Shown here in pieces: positions 43,960 to 55,374 of a stretch of 64,000 bases of DNA. The stretch lies in NCBI GenBank assembly GCA_900491605.1, contig UESW01003900.1, positions 128,528 to 192,527 of the forward strand. Reading direction: 5' to 3'. The notes under the pieces were generated by a model. It did no database searches. It was not told where the DNA came from and was given only the letters and a program-made list of their open reading frames with translations. The translations under genes and the position numbers were made by a program. This DNA is from Calamus simplicifolius. Lineage: Eukaryota > Streptophyta > Magnoliopsida > Arecales > Arecaceae. Numbering within the stretch: the stretch's first letter is position 1; every line of letters starts with the position of its first letter.

Positions 43960-45127
43960 TTTTTTTGCAGAGATATCCTATTACAGGAGAGGAGCCATCA
44001 AGACTTCATCTATGGAATACTCTTCATTTTAACAAAAAGAAGAATCAATGGATAAATGAAAAAGCTAAAGATACCCATGTAAGTTTTATCAATTAAAAAT
44101 ATAATATTTTTTAATATAATATTTTATACTAAACATGTTGAACTTCTTTTTTTAATTGCAGGCATAGTTAGTAGAGCGACTTTCTTCACAAGACTCTACA
44201 GTAGAACCAATCAATGAGGATGCTGCTTTTGAGGAGGTTTTAGGTTCTATATCTGGTTACAAAAGGGAATGGGGTCCATTGCCGAAGGGTACATCAAGAA
44301 TCAGAGGTAGTTCTTCATCTTCAAAAAATTCACAATTAAAGCAGGAGCTACATAAATGCCGAAGAACTACATAAGTGTCAAGAGCAATTGAGTCGATATA
44401 AGGATATCATCACTGAGCAACAGAGGATCATCGATGATCTAAAGGCGACACCGATAAGCTCACTACTTACATGCGGCAGCTAGTGCCTGGATTTCTCCTA
44501 GTAGATCCCAAATGACCTCATTTCCTTAATAGTACATGTTTTTTTTTAATTATGTATTTTCAAAAACATTGTATATGATAATTTTATTGAAATGAATGAA
44601 AATTTTTATTAATTTTTTATAAAAATTTTGAAGCATTTCTAATATAGTTGCTCTAGTATTATATTAAATTATTATAATAGATGTAAAATAAAAAAAATTA
44701 AAATAAATATTTATTATAGTGACTTAATTTCACCATAATAGCTATCCATTACGGCAAATTAAGTCACCATAATAACTTGTAACCTATTATAGTCAATAGG
44801 TTAAAAGTTATTACGGTGACTTAATTTCATCGTAATAGCTATAATAGGTTACAAGTTATTATGGTGACTTAATTTTACCATAATAGATAGATATTATGAC
44901 GAAATTAAGTCGCCGTAATAGGTTTTCATTAAAAATATATTTTTTAAAAAAATTATAATGATGATATATTTTGTCATAATATGTCATTTATTACGTCGAA
45001 ATTAGTTACATTGTAATAAGTTATTATGACAACTTATTACGATGATTTTGGACATGATGAATTTTTTATCATTTTTGTACTTACTACAATGAATTAATTC
45101 ATCATAATAAGCCATTTTTCTTGTAAT
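43960..45127 (+). mobile_element. CACTA 3' terminal region inside the inverted repeat
   Basis: Contains another Ptta/En/Spm-type transposase fragment (two exons, about 43973-44080 and 44160-44500: LWNTLHFNKKKNQWINEKAK, LVERLSSQDSTVEPINEDAA). A common 3' untranslated stretch follows (TTTTCAAAAACATTGTATATG), then hairpin subterminal repeats, and the terminus GCCATTTTTCTTGTAATG at 45127 (one mismatch to the family end CTTGTAGTG). The right arm of the inverted repeat begins at the next base. Confidence 0.7.
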
Positions 45128-45540
45128 GTGTAGTTCTCCTCGGCATTCATGTAGCTCATGCTTTAATTGTGAGTTTTTCGAAGATGAAGAACTACCTCTA
45201 ATTCTCGACGTACCCTTCGGTAGTGAACCCCATCCCCTTTTGTAACCAGATCTAGAACCTAAAACCTTTTCAAAAGCGGCATCCTCATTGATTGGTTCTA
45301 CTGTAGAGTCTTGTGGAGAAAGTCGCTCTATAACTATGCCTCCAATGAAAAGAAAAAAATTCAATATGTTTAGTATAAATATTACATTAAAAAATATTAT
45401 ATTTTTAATTGATAAAACTTACATAAATATCTTCAGCTTTTTCATTTATCCATTGATTCTTTCTTTTGTCAAAATGAAGAGTATTCCATAGATAAAGTCT
45501 TGATGGCTCCTCTTCTGTAACAGGATATCTCTTAAAAGAA
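45128..45540 (-). pseudogene. Ptta/En/Spm-type transposase fragment, right-arm copy
   Basis: - strand: EEEPSRLYLWNTLHFDKRK and NQWINEKAEDIY (about 45520-45420), then LSPQDSTVEPINEDAAFEKV, LGSRSGYKRGWGSLPKGTSR and IRGSSSSSKNSQLKHELHEC, ending abruptly at 45128 against the CACTA terminus. This exon pair is the most open of the four copies. Confidence 0.65.
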
Positions 45541-45765
45541 ACAATAATAGTTTAAGACAATAAATTTCATCAAAAAAAATAATCATAATATAATCTTCTT
45601 TCCATGTGGTTTACCTTCCCATCAATGCCCAAATAGAATTGATTATTAGCTACTATGATGATTTAGGTACTCCCTATCTCCATAGTAATTGACATTTTAA
45701 TAGTCCATTATCTATTCCTCTGAACTAAATAATGTTATTGATATTCTGTTTGTTTGTTCCATGCT

Positions 45766-45940
45766 TAGGGTATCCATTCTTGAAGCATTTGGTGTGGTTC
45801 CTTTGGATATTGAGACTAATAATCCTGATGTTGTATATGCTATCATGTCAAAGGCTAATAATAGTGTGCATGACAACACTTACATTATCATTATATAGTC
45901 TGGTGATGATCAGATGCATCATACGGTCCTCATTTAAGAA
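45766..45940 (+). pseudogene. Unidentified captured exon, right-arm copy
   Basis: After an acceptor-like TTCCATGCTTAG the frame reads VSILEAFGVVPLDIETNNPD and VVYAIMSKANNSVHDNTYII, then a stop, then SGDDQMHHTVLI. It looks like conserved protein-coding sequence rather than random DNA because the same residues survive in both arms. I do not recognise the family; it may be a host exon picked up by the CACTA element. Confidence 0.4.
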
Positions 45941-46147
45941 GAAGGTATATCAGCAGGTAGTCATCATAGATTAATCGTAGAAAGAGCTAACTATTGGAAT
46001 ACAGCAACTCAGTGATCAACCAAGTAGAATAGTCTCATTACAGCCTTCACAAATATTTAAATAGCAATAATCCATCTTGTTTTAATCATGCAAATCCATT
46101 AGGGAATCCTAGAAGTCCATAGTGCTGAACTTCTCGAGCTCCTGATC

Positions 46148-46816
46148 TCATGTAATATATTGATTCCATCTCTCTCTCTCTTACCTGTTTCCTGATAATT
46201 CTTATTCCCACAACATTTTTGTGTCTACATTATACAAATGAAGGACAGGATTATCATTTGTCTAGGAACAAGAAAGATGAATGCTAAGCCAGTAAGAATA
46301 ATACTAAAGAATCAGCCATTTCTAAGTTTGGACAAAGCTTCAAGTTGTTAGAATTTAAACTCGGATAAATATTTTGAAACCAAGCTGACCAATGGAAGGG
46401 ACAGAATCATGAACCAAGTATCAATTCCCTACAGATACGGTATGGCATGTACCATACTAGCCAATACAATATGACATTTAAACCATCATCTAAAACAAAT
46501 AAATCTAACAAATGCATGCTATAATGCATCCATACATAAATGTTAGTGTATGAAATATCATATTGCATGAAGTTACAGGAAACACATTCTTAAATAATGA
46601 ATGAGCTTATTGTTTGCATTTAGTTGTTCAGTTGTATTTAATCTCCATTTACTAACCATTTGAATTAGGATACAAGCAGCTTATTCTTTTCGTATATGCC
46701 ACATCATAAGCCTGGTCTCAAAAAGATAAGAAAAATATAGTCTACATATAAAACCTGCATAGAAATGCACAATGATGATGACAAATTATATCCTACCTTA
46801 GTATGAAGAAATATAC
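46148..46816. other. No gene recognised
   Basis: AT-rich, intron-like sequence between the inverted repeat and the glucosidase pseudogene. It probably includes the downstream intron of that pseudogene. The expected next glucosidase exon (after FTFDKERF) was not found. Confidence 0.4.
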
Positions 46817-48796
46817 TTTGTCAAATGTAAAATATCGAAAGCATCCATATAGTCAATGTCCATCCATATGACATCACAAGTTATGTGTTTCTCTTGAAAT
46901 GCTCTGGCAATCTGTATGAGGAAAAAGCCAAAGCATGAATATCAGAAACAAAAGCTTCAGATAAAAGAAAACAGTTAAACTAGTTTGCAAACCCAAAATG
47001 GGGGGAAAAGATCTAAAATACAAATGAAAGAAGCAATATGCAAATTAAGTAATTAATATCTAAGTGCCTTGAGAACTTTTGCAGCAGAATCATAGCTCCA
47101 ACGACATGATGATAGCCAAGTGACCATTTTGGAGGCATAAAGAAAGTTCCTAAAATTTTAATAGAGAAGATTAGATATCAGAATAGAGTTGTAATGGTAA
47201 AAGCAATATAGATCACAAAAGAAATTTCAGCTATTATAAGCAAATTTCCAAGTATTACATGATTTGACAAAGTTCAGTTTTATACTAACTGCAGCTTCAT
47301 ATACTTAAATGTGTTATAGTTGAATGTCATTATATAGAAACTACTAGAAGACGGTATGAGCAATGCATGTGATATTGAGCCATGGAAGCAAGAAGCTTCA
47401 TGAACAGAGCACTTGGGAGTTGAGTATAGTAGATAAGAATGAAAGGATAGAATTTTGCATAAACTGCCAGTATGGTTTAGGGGCTTTCAGAAACAAATGA
47501 CAATGAAAATAGTATATTTTGTTGTTTGTTTGTCGAAGTCTCCTAATGTAAATATATTGGAGTAATGTTTGTTCAGTAAATGATATAAGAGAAAAGTCGT
47601 GGCCAAGTGCAGCTTTTAATGTTAAGCTACCATTCTTGCTGTGAACCATTGCAATGTTGTGAAATTCAAATACAAAATCATGTAGTCTTTTTTGAATCCA
47701 GATAATTTGGCGGCATGCATTGCTTAGATCCTTCCAATAATTATTATCATCTATTGTTGGTTACATATTGTTATCGATGTCCCCTCTACACACTTTCTTC
47801 ACCACATGATCATTAGTTCCAACATACTATTTCAAGTTGGTCACCTAAAAAATTCATTTAGGACCACCCTGATTTGTGTGAGGAACCTAATTCTGGTGTT
47901 AAATTTCTCATTGGACAACTAGACTAGGAATATTGCATTGTTCCATTCACCAACAAGTTGGCTAATTAACTTTCTTCAACATCTAGTTGCATGATCTACA
48001 AGCTATCAAAGTCATGATCCAAAACACATGTTCAAAAGCTATCAAATCACTAATTTAATTCTGCTAATTACACTTCATTTGGCTTCAAAGAAAATATAAA
48101 TGAAAATAAGCATGAAACATGTCCCATTGGATTCGATATTTACTATCATAAAAAAATTAATTTGATATGTAGCAATCTAAGTACGCAACAAATACAAACA
48201 GAGGCAGCAGATAAATTCAAAATTATAAAATAGAATAAAGTGTCTCAAAAGATATCTAGAAAATTGGAGACTGACTTTGAGAAACCAATTGCATGAGACA
48301 ATGACATCAGGACATCAATGGGTGTCTCAAATGGACCAAACGTGATCACAGGGTAAACAGCCACAGCCGTAAACTTTATCATGGAATCTTCCCATAAGTC
48401 AATATGTCAAGAAGCAATATAATCACTAGACTAATAGAATGTGGCATCTACTTAGAGGTGAAACCAAAACATGAATGGGTCCAGAAGATTCATCTGCAAT
48501 AGGAAGGAATCCTGCTAGACCTCACAACACTGAGTTGTGTCAGCAAGAATGCCCAGTGCCTTTCCATCTGGTAGAAGAGCTAGAACCCAAGGATGTGACT
48601 GATACAGGGATGTGGTTCCTGGACCATAACCCCCTGCATCTGTGTTCCATGTAAAAATCTGAAATGACCATAGAGGTTAGATATTTGATCACAGTAGATA
48701 CCATAGGTAACTGGATAGATAACATACCCACTTGCCTGTCCGCTCAAGCGGCCCGCTTACTTCTCCAGTTCTATAAAAAGATGATCTAGAAGGAAG
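46817..48796 (-). pseudogene. HGL1: Heteroglycan glucosidase 1-like (GH31), five internal exons
   Basis: GH31 alpha-glucosidases hydrolyse alpha-1,4 glucosidic bonds; the HGL1-type enzyme is assigned to heteroglycans. Exons on the - strand: 48796-48728 (QLPSRSSFYRTGEVSGPLER), 48658-48521 (IFTWNTDAGGYGPGTTSLYQ, SHPWVLALLPDGKALGILAD), 48403-48286 (SMIKFTAVAVYPVITFGPFE, VLMSLSHAIG), 47149-47068 (FFMPPKWSLGYHH, then CRWSYDSAAKVLK), 46911-46817 (IARAFQEKHITCDVIWMDID, YMDAF, then RYFTFDK). The catalytic WMDIDYMD nucleophile region is present. Defects: one-base losses in exons 4 and 5 (after GYHH and at YMDxF), an AT instead of AG before the third exon, and a GC donor after the fourth. N- and C-terminal parts are absent in the window. 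Confidence 0.85.
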
Positions 48797-49383
48797 CTGT
48801 GCAAGACGGGCAAATTATTATTAATTTCAAATCAAAGTTAGAGCAGAGATATATTCTACTTTCTATGCATTAACAAAACGAACAAAGAACAATTTAAGCA
48901 AAAGAAAAAAAAAATGATAGAAGAGGATATGTGCGCATTCATCTCTCTAATTCATTTCCAAGGTGAATGATTTTGAATTATTATAAATCATTCAGACTCT
49001 TTCTCTTTATCATAATTATATCACATAGGCTCTCCATTTTTAGGTTTTCTGAAGTGACAATACTTTTTGGATACTTAAACACTGCAAGATGGGATATGCC
49101 ACAGCTAGACACTCCACTCTAAAGCATATCGTTGACAACAAAGCATGCCAACGCTTCTCACTTTTTTGGAGTGACATGACTTTTAGTTTCAAGTGCTAGA
49201 CACTCTAAGCAAACTGTCATTATGTTTTCAGTTATCACAGTTATGTGGATACTCTAAGCAAAGGTTCATTATTATTTTACTGTAAGGTTAGTATACTTAA
49301 TGATCAATTAAAGTATTTTAATACATCATAACTAAATTTAAATCAAGCTAGCAATATTATCTGGTTTGTTAGATAGCATCTTC

Positions 49384-49386
<3 letters not shown>
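48797..49386. other. Intron-like sequence of the glucosidase locus
   Basis: AT-rich with no exon recognised. It ends in simple repeats where gypsy E2 is inserted. Confidence 0.4.

Positions 49387-49426
<40 letters not shown>
49387..49426. repeat. (AT)n microsatellite
   Basis: About 20 perfect AT dinucleotides. Confidence 0.95.
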
Positions 49427-49428
<2 letters not shown>

Positions 49429-49509
49429 TCTTCACCTTTCAGTTTTTCTTTTTTGGGTAAGCATCAAGACCATAATATATGCATCCATATAAGGATGCCA
49501 TGTTACCTA

Positions 49510-49578
49510 TACATACATACATACATACATATACATATACCTATACATACATACAGACATATATATGTATATATATAT
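49510..49578. repeat. (CATA)n and (TA)n compound microsatellite
   Basis: ACATACATACAT and ATATATGTATATATAT runs lie directly beside the E2 terminus at 49579, so TA-rich DNA was the likely insertion target. Confidence 0.85.
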
Positions 49579-50907
49579 TGTTGCCGCCAGGATCTGTCCT
49601 CCGACTCGGGCGCGATTAGTCTCCTGATCGGGCTTCCTCCTGGGCGGACCTACACAGAAGTCCTCATGCGAGAGGCATTGGGGATGGCCCTCCACAGAAG
49701 ACCCTCCGACGCTCAAGTCAGTGGGGATCGACGATCAATAGAAATGAGGAGAAGGATCTCTCTAGGGAGTCCCTCCCGGGTGGCCAATCAGGAGCTCATG
49801 GGGAGCGCCGACGGCAGAGAAGGAGAAGGGTGAGCAGTAACAGAGAGAGAGTGAGAGTGAGCCAGGAGCTGTGTACGGGGGGTTGTGCGCATATCTGAGA
49901 GAATCTGGGAGTGTCATATTTATAGACAATCACCTGAATCTTAAGCACCTTCTGAAAGGTTCGAAGGTTGTTGGGATACGGAGATGATTCTAATCAAGCT
50001 GTTGTGAAGCCGGTGGGATCCGTATCTTGTCTGTTGGAGGATCGATGGCTGGGAGAGCTCTTTGATGGCCTGAGATCCGATGACTGCGTAGGACCTAGGC
50101 CGTTATTGTAGATCCTAGACCACTCCTTGATATGATTCTTTGTTTGGGATTCTGTTACACTAGACTTGGGCTCTCCCGCGCCAGGTTCCGCGGAGGTGCA
50201 TGTCGAGCCATGATTGCTCGGGGGTTGCTCGTGGAAGCCGAGCTATGAGTTGCTCGGGGGAGCCGGGCTATGGGTTGCTTGGGGGAGCCGAGCTATGAGT
50301 CGCTCGGGGGAAACCGAGCTATGGATTGCTCGAGGGAAACCGAGCTATGGATTGCTCGGGGGAGCTGAGCTATGGGTTGCTCGAGGGAACCGAGCTATGG
50401 GTTGCCCGGGGAAACCGAGCTATGGATTGCTTGGGGAGCCGAGCTATGGGTTGCCTGGGGGAACCGAGCTGTGGATTGCCCAGGGAAACCGAGCTATGGG
50501 TTGCTCGAGGGAGCTGAGCTATGGGTTGCCCGGGGGAACCGAGCTATGGATTGCCTGGAGAAACCGAGCTATGTGTTGCTCGAGGAAACCAAGCTATGGA
50601 TTGCTCAGGGAAACCGAGCTATGGATTGCTCGAAGAAACCGAGCTATGGATTGCTTGGGGAAACCGAGCTATGAATTGCCCGGGGGGAACCGAGCTATGA
50701 GTTGCTCGGAGGGAGCCGAGCTATGGATTGCTCGGGGGAACCGAGCTATGGATTACTCGGGAAAACCGAGCTATGGGTTGCTCGACCCGCTGGACCACAC
50801 TAGTTAGCTCGTTCTTTATGGGTGTAGTGTAGTGGGCGGGGGGATGGGGCTGATCTTAGCCCCTTCGCACGGTTATTAATGCAATGGTAATTTTACCACT
50901 CAACACA
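49579..50907 (-). repeat. 3' LTR of E2
   Basis: On the - strand it begins TGTGTTGAGTGG just after the polypurine tract GGGAGTAGGGGTCA, and ends GGCGGCAACA at 49579. U3 contains the CCGAGCTATGG minisatellite (50215-50790). The promoter CTATAAATATGACACTCCC lies near 49922, homologous to CTATAAATATCACAGCC in the E1 LTR. Confidence 0.75.
50215..50790. repeat. Minisatellite 1, ~25-26-bp unit (CCGAGCTATGGRTTGCTCGG)
   Basis: About 22 units, each holding the dyad CCGAGC..GCTCGG. All three + frames are open across long parts of it (197, 63 and 100 codons), which is a by-product of the repeat, not evidence of a gene. Confidence 0.9.
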
Positions 50908-50949
50908 TGACCCCTACTCCCTAGTTCAAAGTGTAGGTTCGGGCGTAGG

Positions 50950-51837
50950 GAGTATAGACTTAGCTGACGCAATCCAAATGGGGGACATGTATTTGACAGC
51001 CCAGCTGAAGATAAGGGCAACTGGAGCAAGAGGCTCGAGGAGGAAGAGCAAAGGTGTCGACGGCAGCAGGACCACCTCACCCATCTGAATAAAGAGCTCA
51101 TCGACACAAAGGATCAGCTAAAGTGGTCGGACGAATGAGCTGCTTGACTTTCTGACAAGCTCGACTACGCCCGTCAAGAAATTGGAGACACTCAGTCCCG
51201 GGTACGAAGTCAAAGAGAGCCTTCGCCAAAATCAATCGGCTAAGTCTAGGGCTCTCAATAGGGTCCAAGTGCTGGACGGTGAACTAGCTCGGTGGGATGA
51301 GCAGGTAGGGTGCTATCTGTTTTATCCATTTTAGTTTTTCGGCTTCCGCTTTACTTGGCTTTTTGTCTGCAGTTGAACAAGATGAGCCAGGAGTTTCAGG
51401 AGCGGTTGAAGGCCTTCAGAGAGGAGGCGGCCTCGAGGCACCGAAGGATCTCCGAATTGGAGAAGCAATTGGCCGAGGCAAATGCGCGGGCCTCTTCAGT
51501 GGTGGAGGAGTACAAGAACTCCACTGAATTTGCCGAGGAACGCAGGGTAGCCTGCGCCGATGCATTCTGGTTCGGCAAGGAGGAGGCGTGGGCTAAGATT
51601 GCTCAAACTTATCCTGAACTGGACTTGTCTTGTTTGGAAGCTGAGTATTACGAGACACGCACCTCGGGGGCCAAGGAAGATGAATATGAAGAGATTTCTG
51701 ATGTCGATCTCGAAGTTGTTCTGGGCGTCGACATTGCTACCGAGGTATCTCGGTGGGACACCATTGAGAAGGGTGGGCCAAGCGACGTTCCCGCTGCTGC
51801 TGCTGTAGGAGATGCCAGGTCTGATCCCAAGTCTTGA
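50950..51837 (+). pseudogene. Antisense ORF of E2, C-terminal half
   Basis: Equivalent to the E1 antisense ORF, but the N-terminal gypsy-type transposon domain is missing and coding begins directly next to the LTR. 50950-51300 is a broken coiled coil (LEEEEQRCRRQQDHLTHLNK and similar). After an intron with acceptor TGTCTGCAG (51371), an open frame runs KMSQEFQERLKAFREEAASR, HRRISELEKQLAEANARASS, then YPELDLSCLEAEYYET and an acidic tail ISDVDLEVVLGVDIATEVSR, ending TGA at 51835. AATAAA follows at about 51893. The tail is conserved between E1 and E2, which supports a real protein in the ancestor. Function unknown. Confidence 0.65.
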
Positions 51838-52129
51838 CCCTTTGGGGACCATATATTTTTATTTCTTTTCTTTTGTAGTTTGATCGGAAATCAATAAACG
51901 GGTCAGTTGCTTTCATTTGTTTGTCTTTCTTGGATGATTTCTTGTCTTAAATTTTTATCCCAACTGCGAGCGCCGCTTGGTTGGTTTTCTGGCTCGAATT
52001 TGAAGGAACATCTTGGTCGAGGCCAAGGCATAGGGATAGCCCCGACGAAAGAGTCGAGCGACAACACAGCTTGGTACAAAAGGAGGTTGAGAGACGATTC
52101 AATTCGGCTTAAGCCGAATGGCATAATGG

Positions 52130-52410
52130 TTTGGCTAGGGCCGAAGAATGAAGTAGCTCAGCTAGGGCCGAGGGACGAAGTAGCTCAGCTAGGGCCGAGG
52201 GATGAAGTAGCTCGGCTTGGGTCGAGGGACGAAATAGCTTGGTTAGGGCCGAGGGACGAAATAGCTCGGCTTGGGCCGAGGGATGAAATAGCTCGGTTAG
52301 GGCCGACGGACGAAATAGCTCGGCTTGGGCCGAGGGATGAAATAGCTCGGTTAGGGCCAAGGGACGAAATAGCTCGGCTAGGGCCGAGGGACGAGATAGC
52401 TCGGCTAGAC
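52130..52410. repeat. Minisatellite 2, 27-bp unit (GCTCGGCTTGGGCCGAGGGA)
   Basis: About ten units of 27 bp (AGGGCCGAGGGACGAAATAGCTCGGCT type), each with the dyad CTCGGC..GCCGAG. Because 27 is a multiple of three, the frame 51907-52839 stays open through it. Confidence 0.9.
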
Positions 52411-53029
52411 GGGACCAGAAACCACAGAAGCACCCTGGCTAGGACTGGGGTAGTCCGCCTTATCAGTGGCCAAACTATGATCGTGCCTTCGACGAAAAGA
52501 GGGGAGTTTGTTCCCGAACAGGAGGGTTTGTTGAATCTTCATTGTCACCCCTTTATTCTTTTCGGTAAAGGGAGGGTTTGGCCTTTGCGTCTATTTATTG
52601 CCCCTATCAGTGCTTTGTCTTTTCCAAGGCAGGTCGATTTTCATTTCGTCGAAGTAAGTAGTACGGCTCTGCAGCCAGCAAAAGGTCGCCTGGCACTTTC
52701 CGAGGGACCTTTGCTGTGTCGATCTTTTCCAATGCAGGTTGCTTTGGCATGTGGTGTAAGTGCTTATTTTCCATTGGAGGATGTCATTTTCACTGGACGA
52801 TCTCCTAGGTTTGCTAGTACCTGTAAGATCGGTGGATGATTTTCTGTATTTAAAGATTGCGATCTGGGATTAGAGACAATCTTTTGGCATGCGTCATGGC
52901 TCGGGCGATGCGCTTGGTGCGCAACGTGGGGTGCTATTTTCATTTCAGGAGGCCACGTGGTGGTGTGGGTTAGGCGTTTTGAATCTCGGGGCTTTCTGTT
53001 CTGATAGCTGTTCCCGGTTCGTCTCCGTC

Positions 53030-53890
53030 TATAAAAAGGGGAAAGAGGGCTGTGTTGGGCCATCCCAGTGTTTTCTTTTCTATGAATTGTGAAGGTACAC
53101 ACAATGCCTATCTCTCTGGGGCTTAGAGCGGGAGGATCGAGCTTTTCTCCTGCAAGTCATCATCCTCCGGACAACTGGGGTGATGAAGGAGCCGTCGGGG
53201 GGTGGCTCATCCTCAAGAAATGAGTTCCGAAGATCGTATGGATAGCGCACAGAAGGTTCACAGAGATCGCATGGAGAGCGCACATGTACGCTTCCTGTGT
53301 GTCCTTTGTGGTTCACCCTCGGGGACGCAAGGTAGGAAGTATACGCGTGCTCCCCATGACTTGCGTGAACTTCTCCTCCTCCCCTGGTCCGGATTCCTGG
53401 GCTCGTCCGCTCAAAGAATCTATTGCCACGTGAGGAGGGGTGATGGTGTGTTGTTCGCTAGTACATTGCCTTTTGACTCGGTCAGTGGCTAGCAGTACAC
53501 ACTAGATTTGGGGGAGTGCCCCGGTATTAGGGTCCACGAGCTTTCTTCCTACTCATCGGAGGGCCCTGCGGTTGGGTGGTTTGGGGCAAAGCCCGTCCAC
53601 CCTTTCTGATTTCTCTGATATCTTGGGTTGGATGCCGAGATATCATTATTAACCGAAGCTGGTCGCAACGGTCGGGCCGAGTCGTCTGCTCATTATCAGC
53701 ACGAGCTGATTGGTTCACGGCTTGCCTGATTTGTTGGATCGGATGCCGAAGCATCATTGTCACCCGAAGCTATCTTGGAACAGTTTAGCTGAGCTATGTA
53801 CTCGTCTTTATTTCATGTATTTCAAACGCACTTGTAACGTCTCTCAGGCGGTTATAATTTGTTTCGATGGCAATGAAATAAAGAAAGTTT
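53030..53890 (+). other. Antisense transcription-unit-like block b of E2
   Basis: Starts with TATAAAAAGGGGAAAGAGG and ends with polyadenylation-like AATGAAATAAAGAAAG near 53872. Between them frames are short and not domain-bearing (for example 53202-53492). The first 400 bp are conserved in E1 (20.8 to 20.3 kb, - strand). It is either a non-coding antisense RNA unit or a decayed gene. Confidence 0.4.
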
Positions 53891-54359
53891 TGTTCTTTCT
53901 CCTAGTTTCTGTTTCTTTTGTGCCGAGAGTTGTTGCTTCCATGTCGTAATATACTTCACCGCTTTGTTTTTTGCTTGAATCGAGGCTCGGTTCTCAGTAG
54001 GGGAGACCATCTGTTCCTGTTTGAGGGGAGACTTGGGCAGTCGTGCAGACTCACGCGAGGGCATTGATTTTGAAACAGGTGTTTCTTCGAAGAGAGCTCG
54101 TATGTCTCTTTTGGGCAAGGGGAGGTCCTTTACCTCTACCGAAGCACCGCGAGGCGCTAACCTCGTATCGGCATTTAAGAAGCTGCTTGGCTTGTTCGAG
54201 CTTTCAGATAGTATCTTACTTAGCACAGGACAAGTTCTGAAGATATTGCTCGTTCTTGGCCGAGGATTTTGCGCTACCCGACCTGGTCAGGGCTTATAAG
54301 CTGCTCGAATTCAGATGGAACTCTAGAGATTGTTTGGTAGTAGAACATATTCCTTGACT

Positions 54360-54945
54360 TTGGCTGAAGCTCGGAGATTTATTGCTCGGCCCTGCCGAGG
54401 TTCGAAGATTTATTGCTCGGCCCAGCCGAGGTTCGAAGATTTATTGCTCGGCCCAGCCGAGGTTCAGAGATTTATGGATCGACCCTGCCGAGGTTCGGAG
54501 ACTTATTGCTCGGCCCAACTGAGGTTCAGAAATTTATGGCTCGGCTCAGCCGAGGTTCGGAGAGTTATTGCTCGGCCCAGCCGAGGTTTGGAGATTTATG
54601 GCTCGGCCCTACCGAGGTTCGAAGAGTTATTGCTCGGCCCAGCCGAGGTTCGGAGATTTATGGCTCGGTCCTGCCGAGGTTCGAAGACTTATTGCTCGGC
54701 CCAGCTGAGGTTTGGAGATTTATTGCTCGGCCCAGCTGAGGTTCAGAGATTTATGGCTCAACCCAGCCGAGGTTCGGAGACTTTTTGCTCGGCCCAGCCG
54801 AGGTTCGGAGATTTATGGCTCGGCCCTGCCGAGGTTCAGAGACTTATTGCTTGGCCCAGCCAAGGTTTGAAGACTTATGGCTCGGCCCTACCGAGGTTCG
54901 GAGACTTATTGCTCGGCCCAGCCGAGGTTCGGAGATGCTCGGAGG
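54360..54945. repeat. Minisatellite 3, 31-bp unit (GCTCGGCCCAGCCGAGGTTC)
   Basis: About 19 units of 31 bp: TTCGGAGATTTATGGCTCGG then CCCAGCCGAGG. The dyad CTCGGC-CCA-GCCGAG is perfect in most units. The long open frames (206 and 108 codons) are repeat artefacts. Confidence 0.92.
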
Positions 54946-55374
54946 GATGACTCGGTCGTCGCCGAGACTCCTGATGTTTGGTTCCTGTGAGATTCGGCGG
55001 GGACCACCAAAGCGAAATGGGCGATGCATGGGGATGCCCGATATTTATGATTTGGTGGTTTCCGAAGGAAGCGAGTTAGCGTCAGCTGCTGACGCGCCTT
55101 TCTGTTTCCTTGCACTTCTTGAAGGGTGGCCGATTTGAGGAAAATTGGTGAGGTTTCGAGAATATTTACTATGTGAGGGCCCGGCAGATCGGAAGGAACC
55201 CAGTTTCCAGAGAAGGAGGGGGGTTCCCGAGTAATTCGTCGATGTTTACCGATTTTCCTCGGAAAGGGGCGCGACTCTTCGCTTCCCATGGGCCCCAGCC
55301 TAAGTGGCGACACACGGCAGATTCTCAAGGGTCGGTATTAATGACCCGACTGCTCGAGATACTCACCTGGGCAG

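Larger units (their letters stand above)
43378..46147. repeat. Large inverted repeat, ~1-kb arms with 0.75-kb loop
   Basis: Left arm about 43378-44371, right arm about 45128-46147, symmetric around 44760. Matching landmarks in opposite orientation include GGAACCACACCAAATGCTTC (43711 against 45783), GGAGATAGGGAGTACC (43832 against 45667) and GAGCCATCAAGACTTCATCT (43997 against 45497). The loop is the terminal region of a CACTA element and itself has hairpin repeats. Arms differ by a few per cent with small indels. Confidence 0.85.

Noticed and set aside
50214..50807. 197-codon open frame rich in Trp, Gly and Arg (and overlapping frames)
   Set aside because: It is the translation of minisatellite 1; several frames are open at once and no non-repeat sequence supports a protein.
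51907..52839. 310-codon open frame on the + strand
   Set aside because: Half of it is the 27-bp minisatellite 2, and the rest has no domain. Openness follows from the repeat period and GC content.
54330..54950. 206-codon open frame of RFEDLLLGPAEV-like repeats
   Set aside because: Produced by the 31-bp minisatellite 3. Three units are 93 bp, so the frame cycles without stops.
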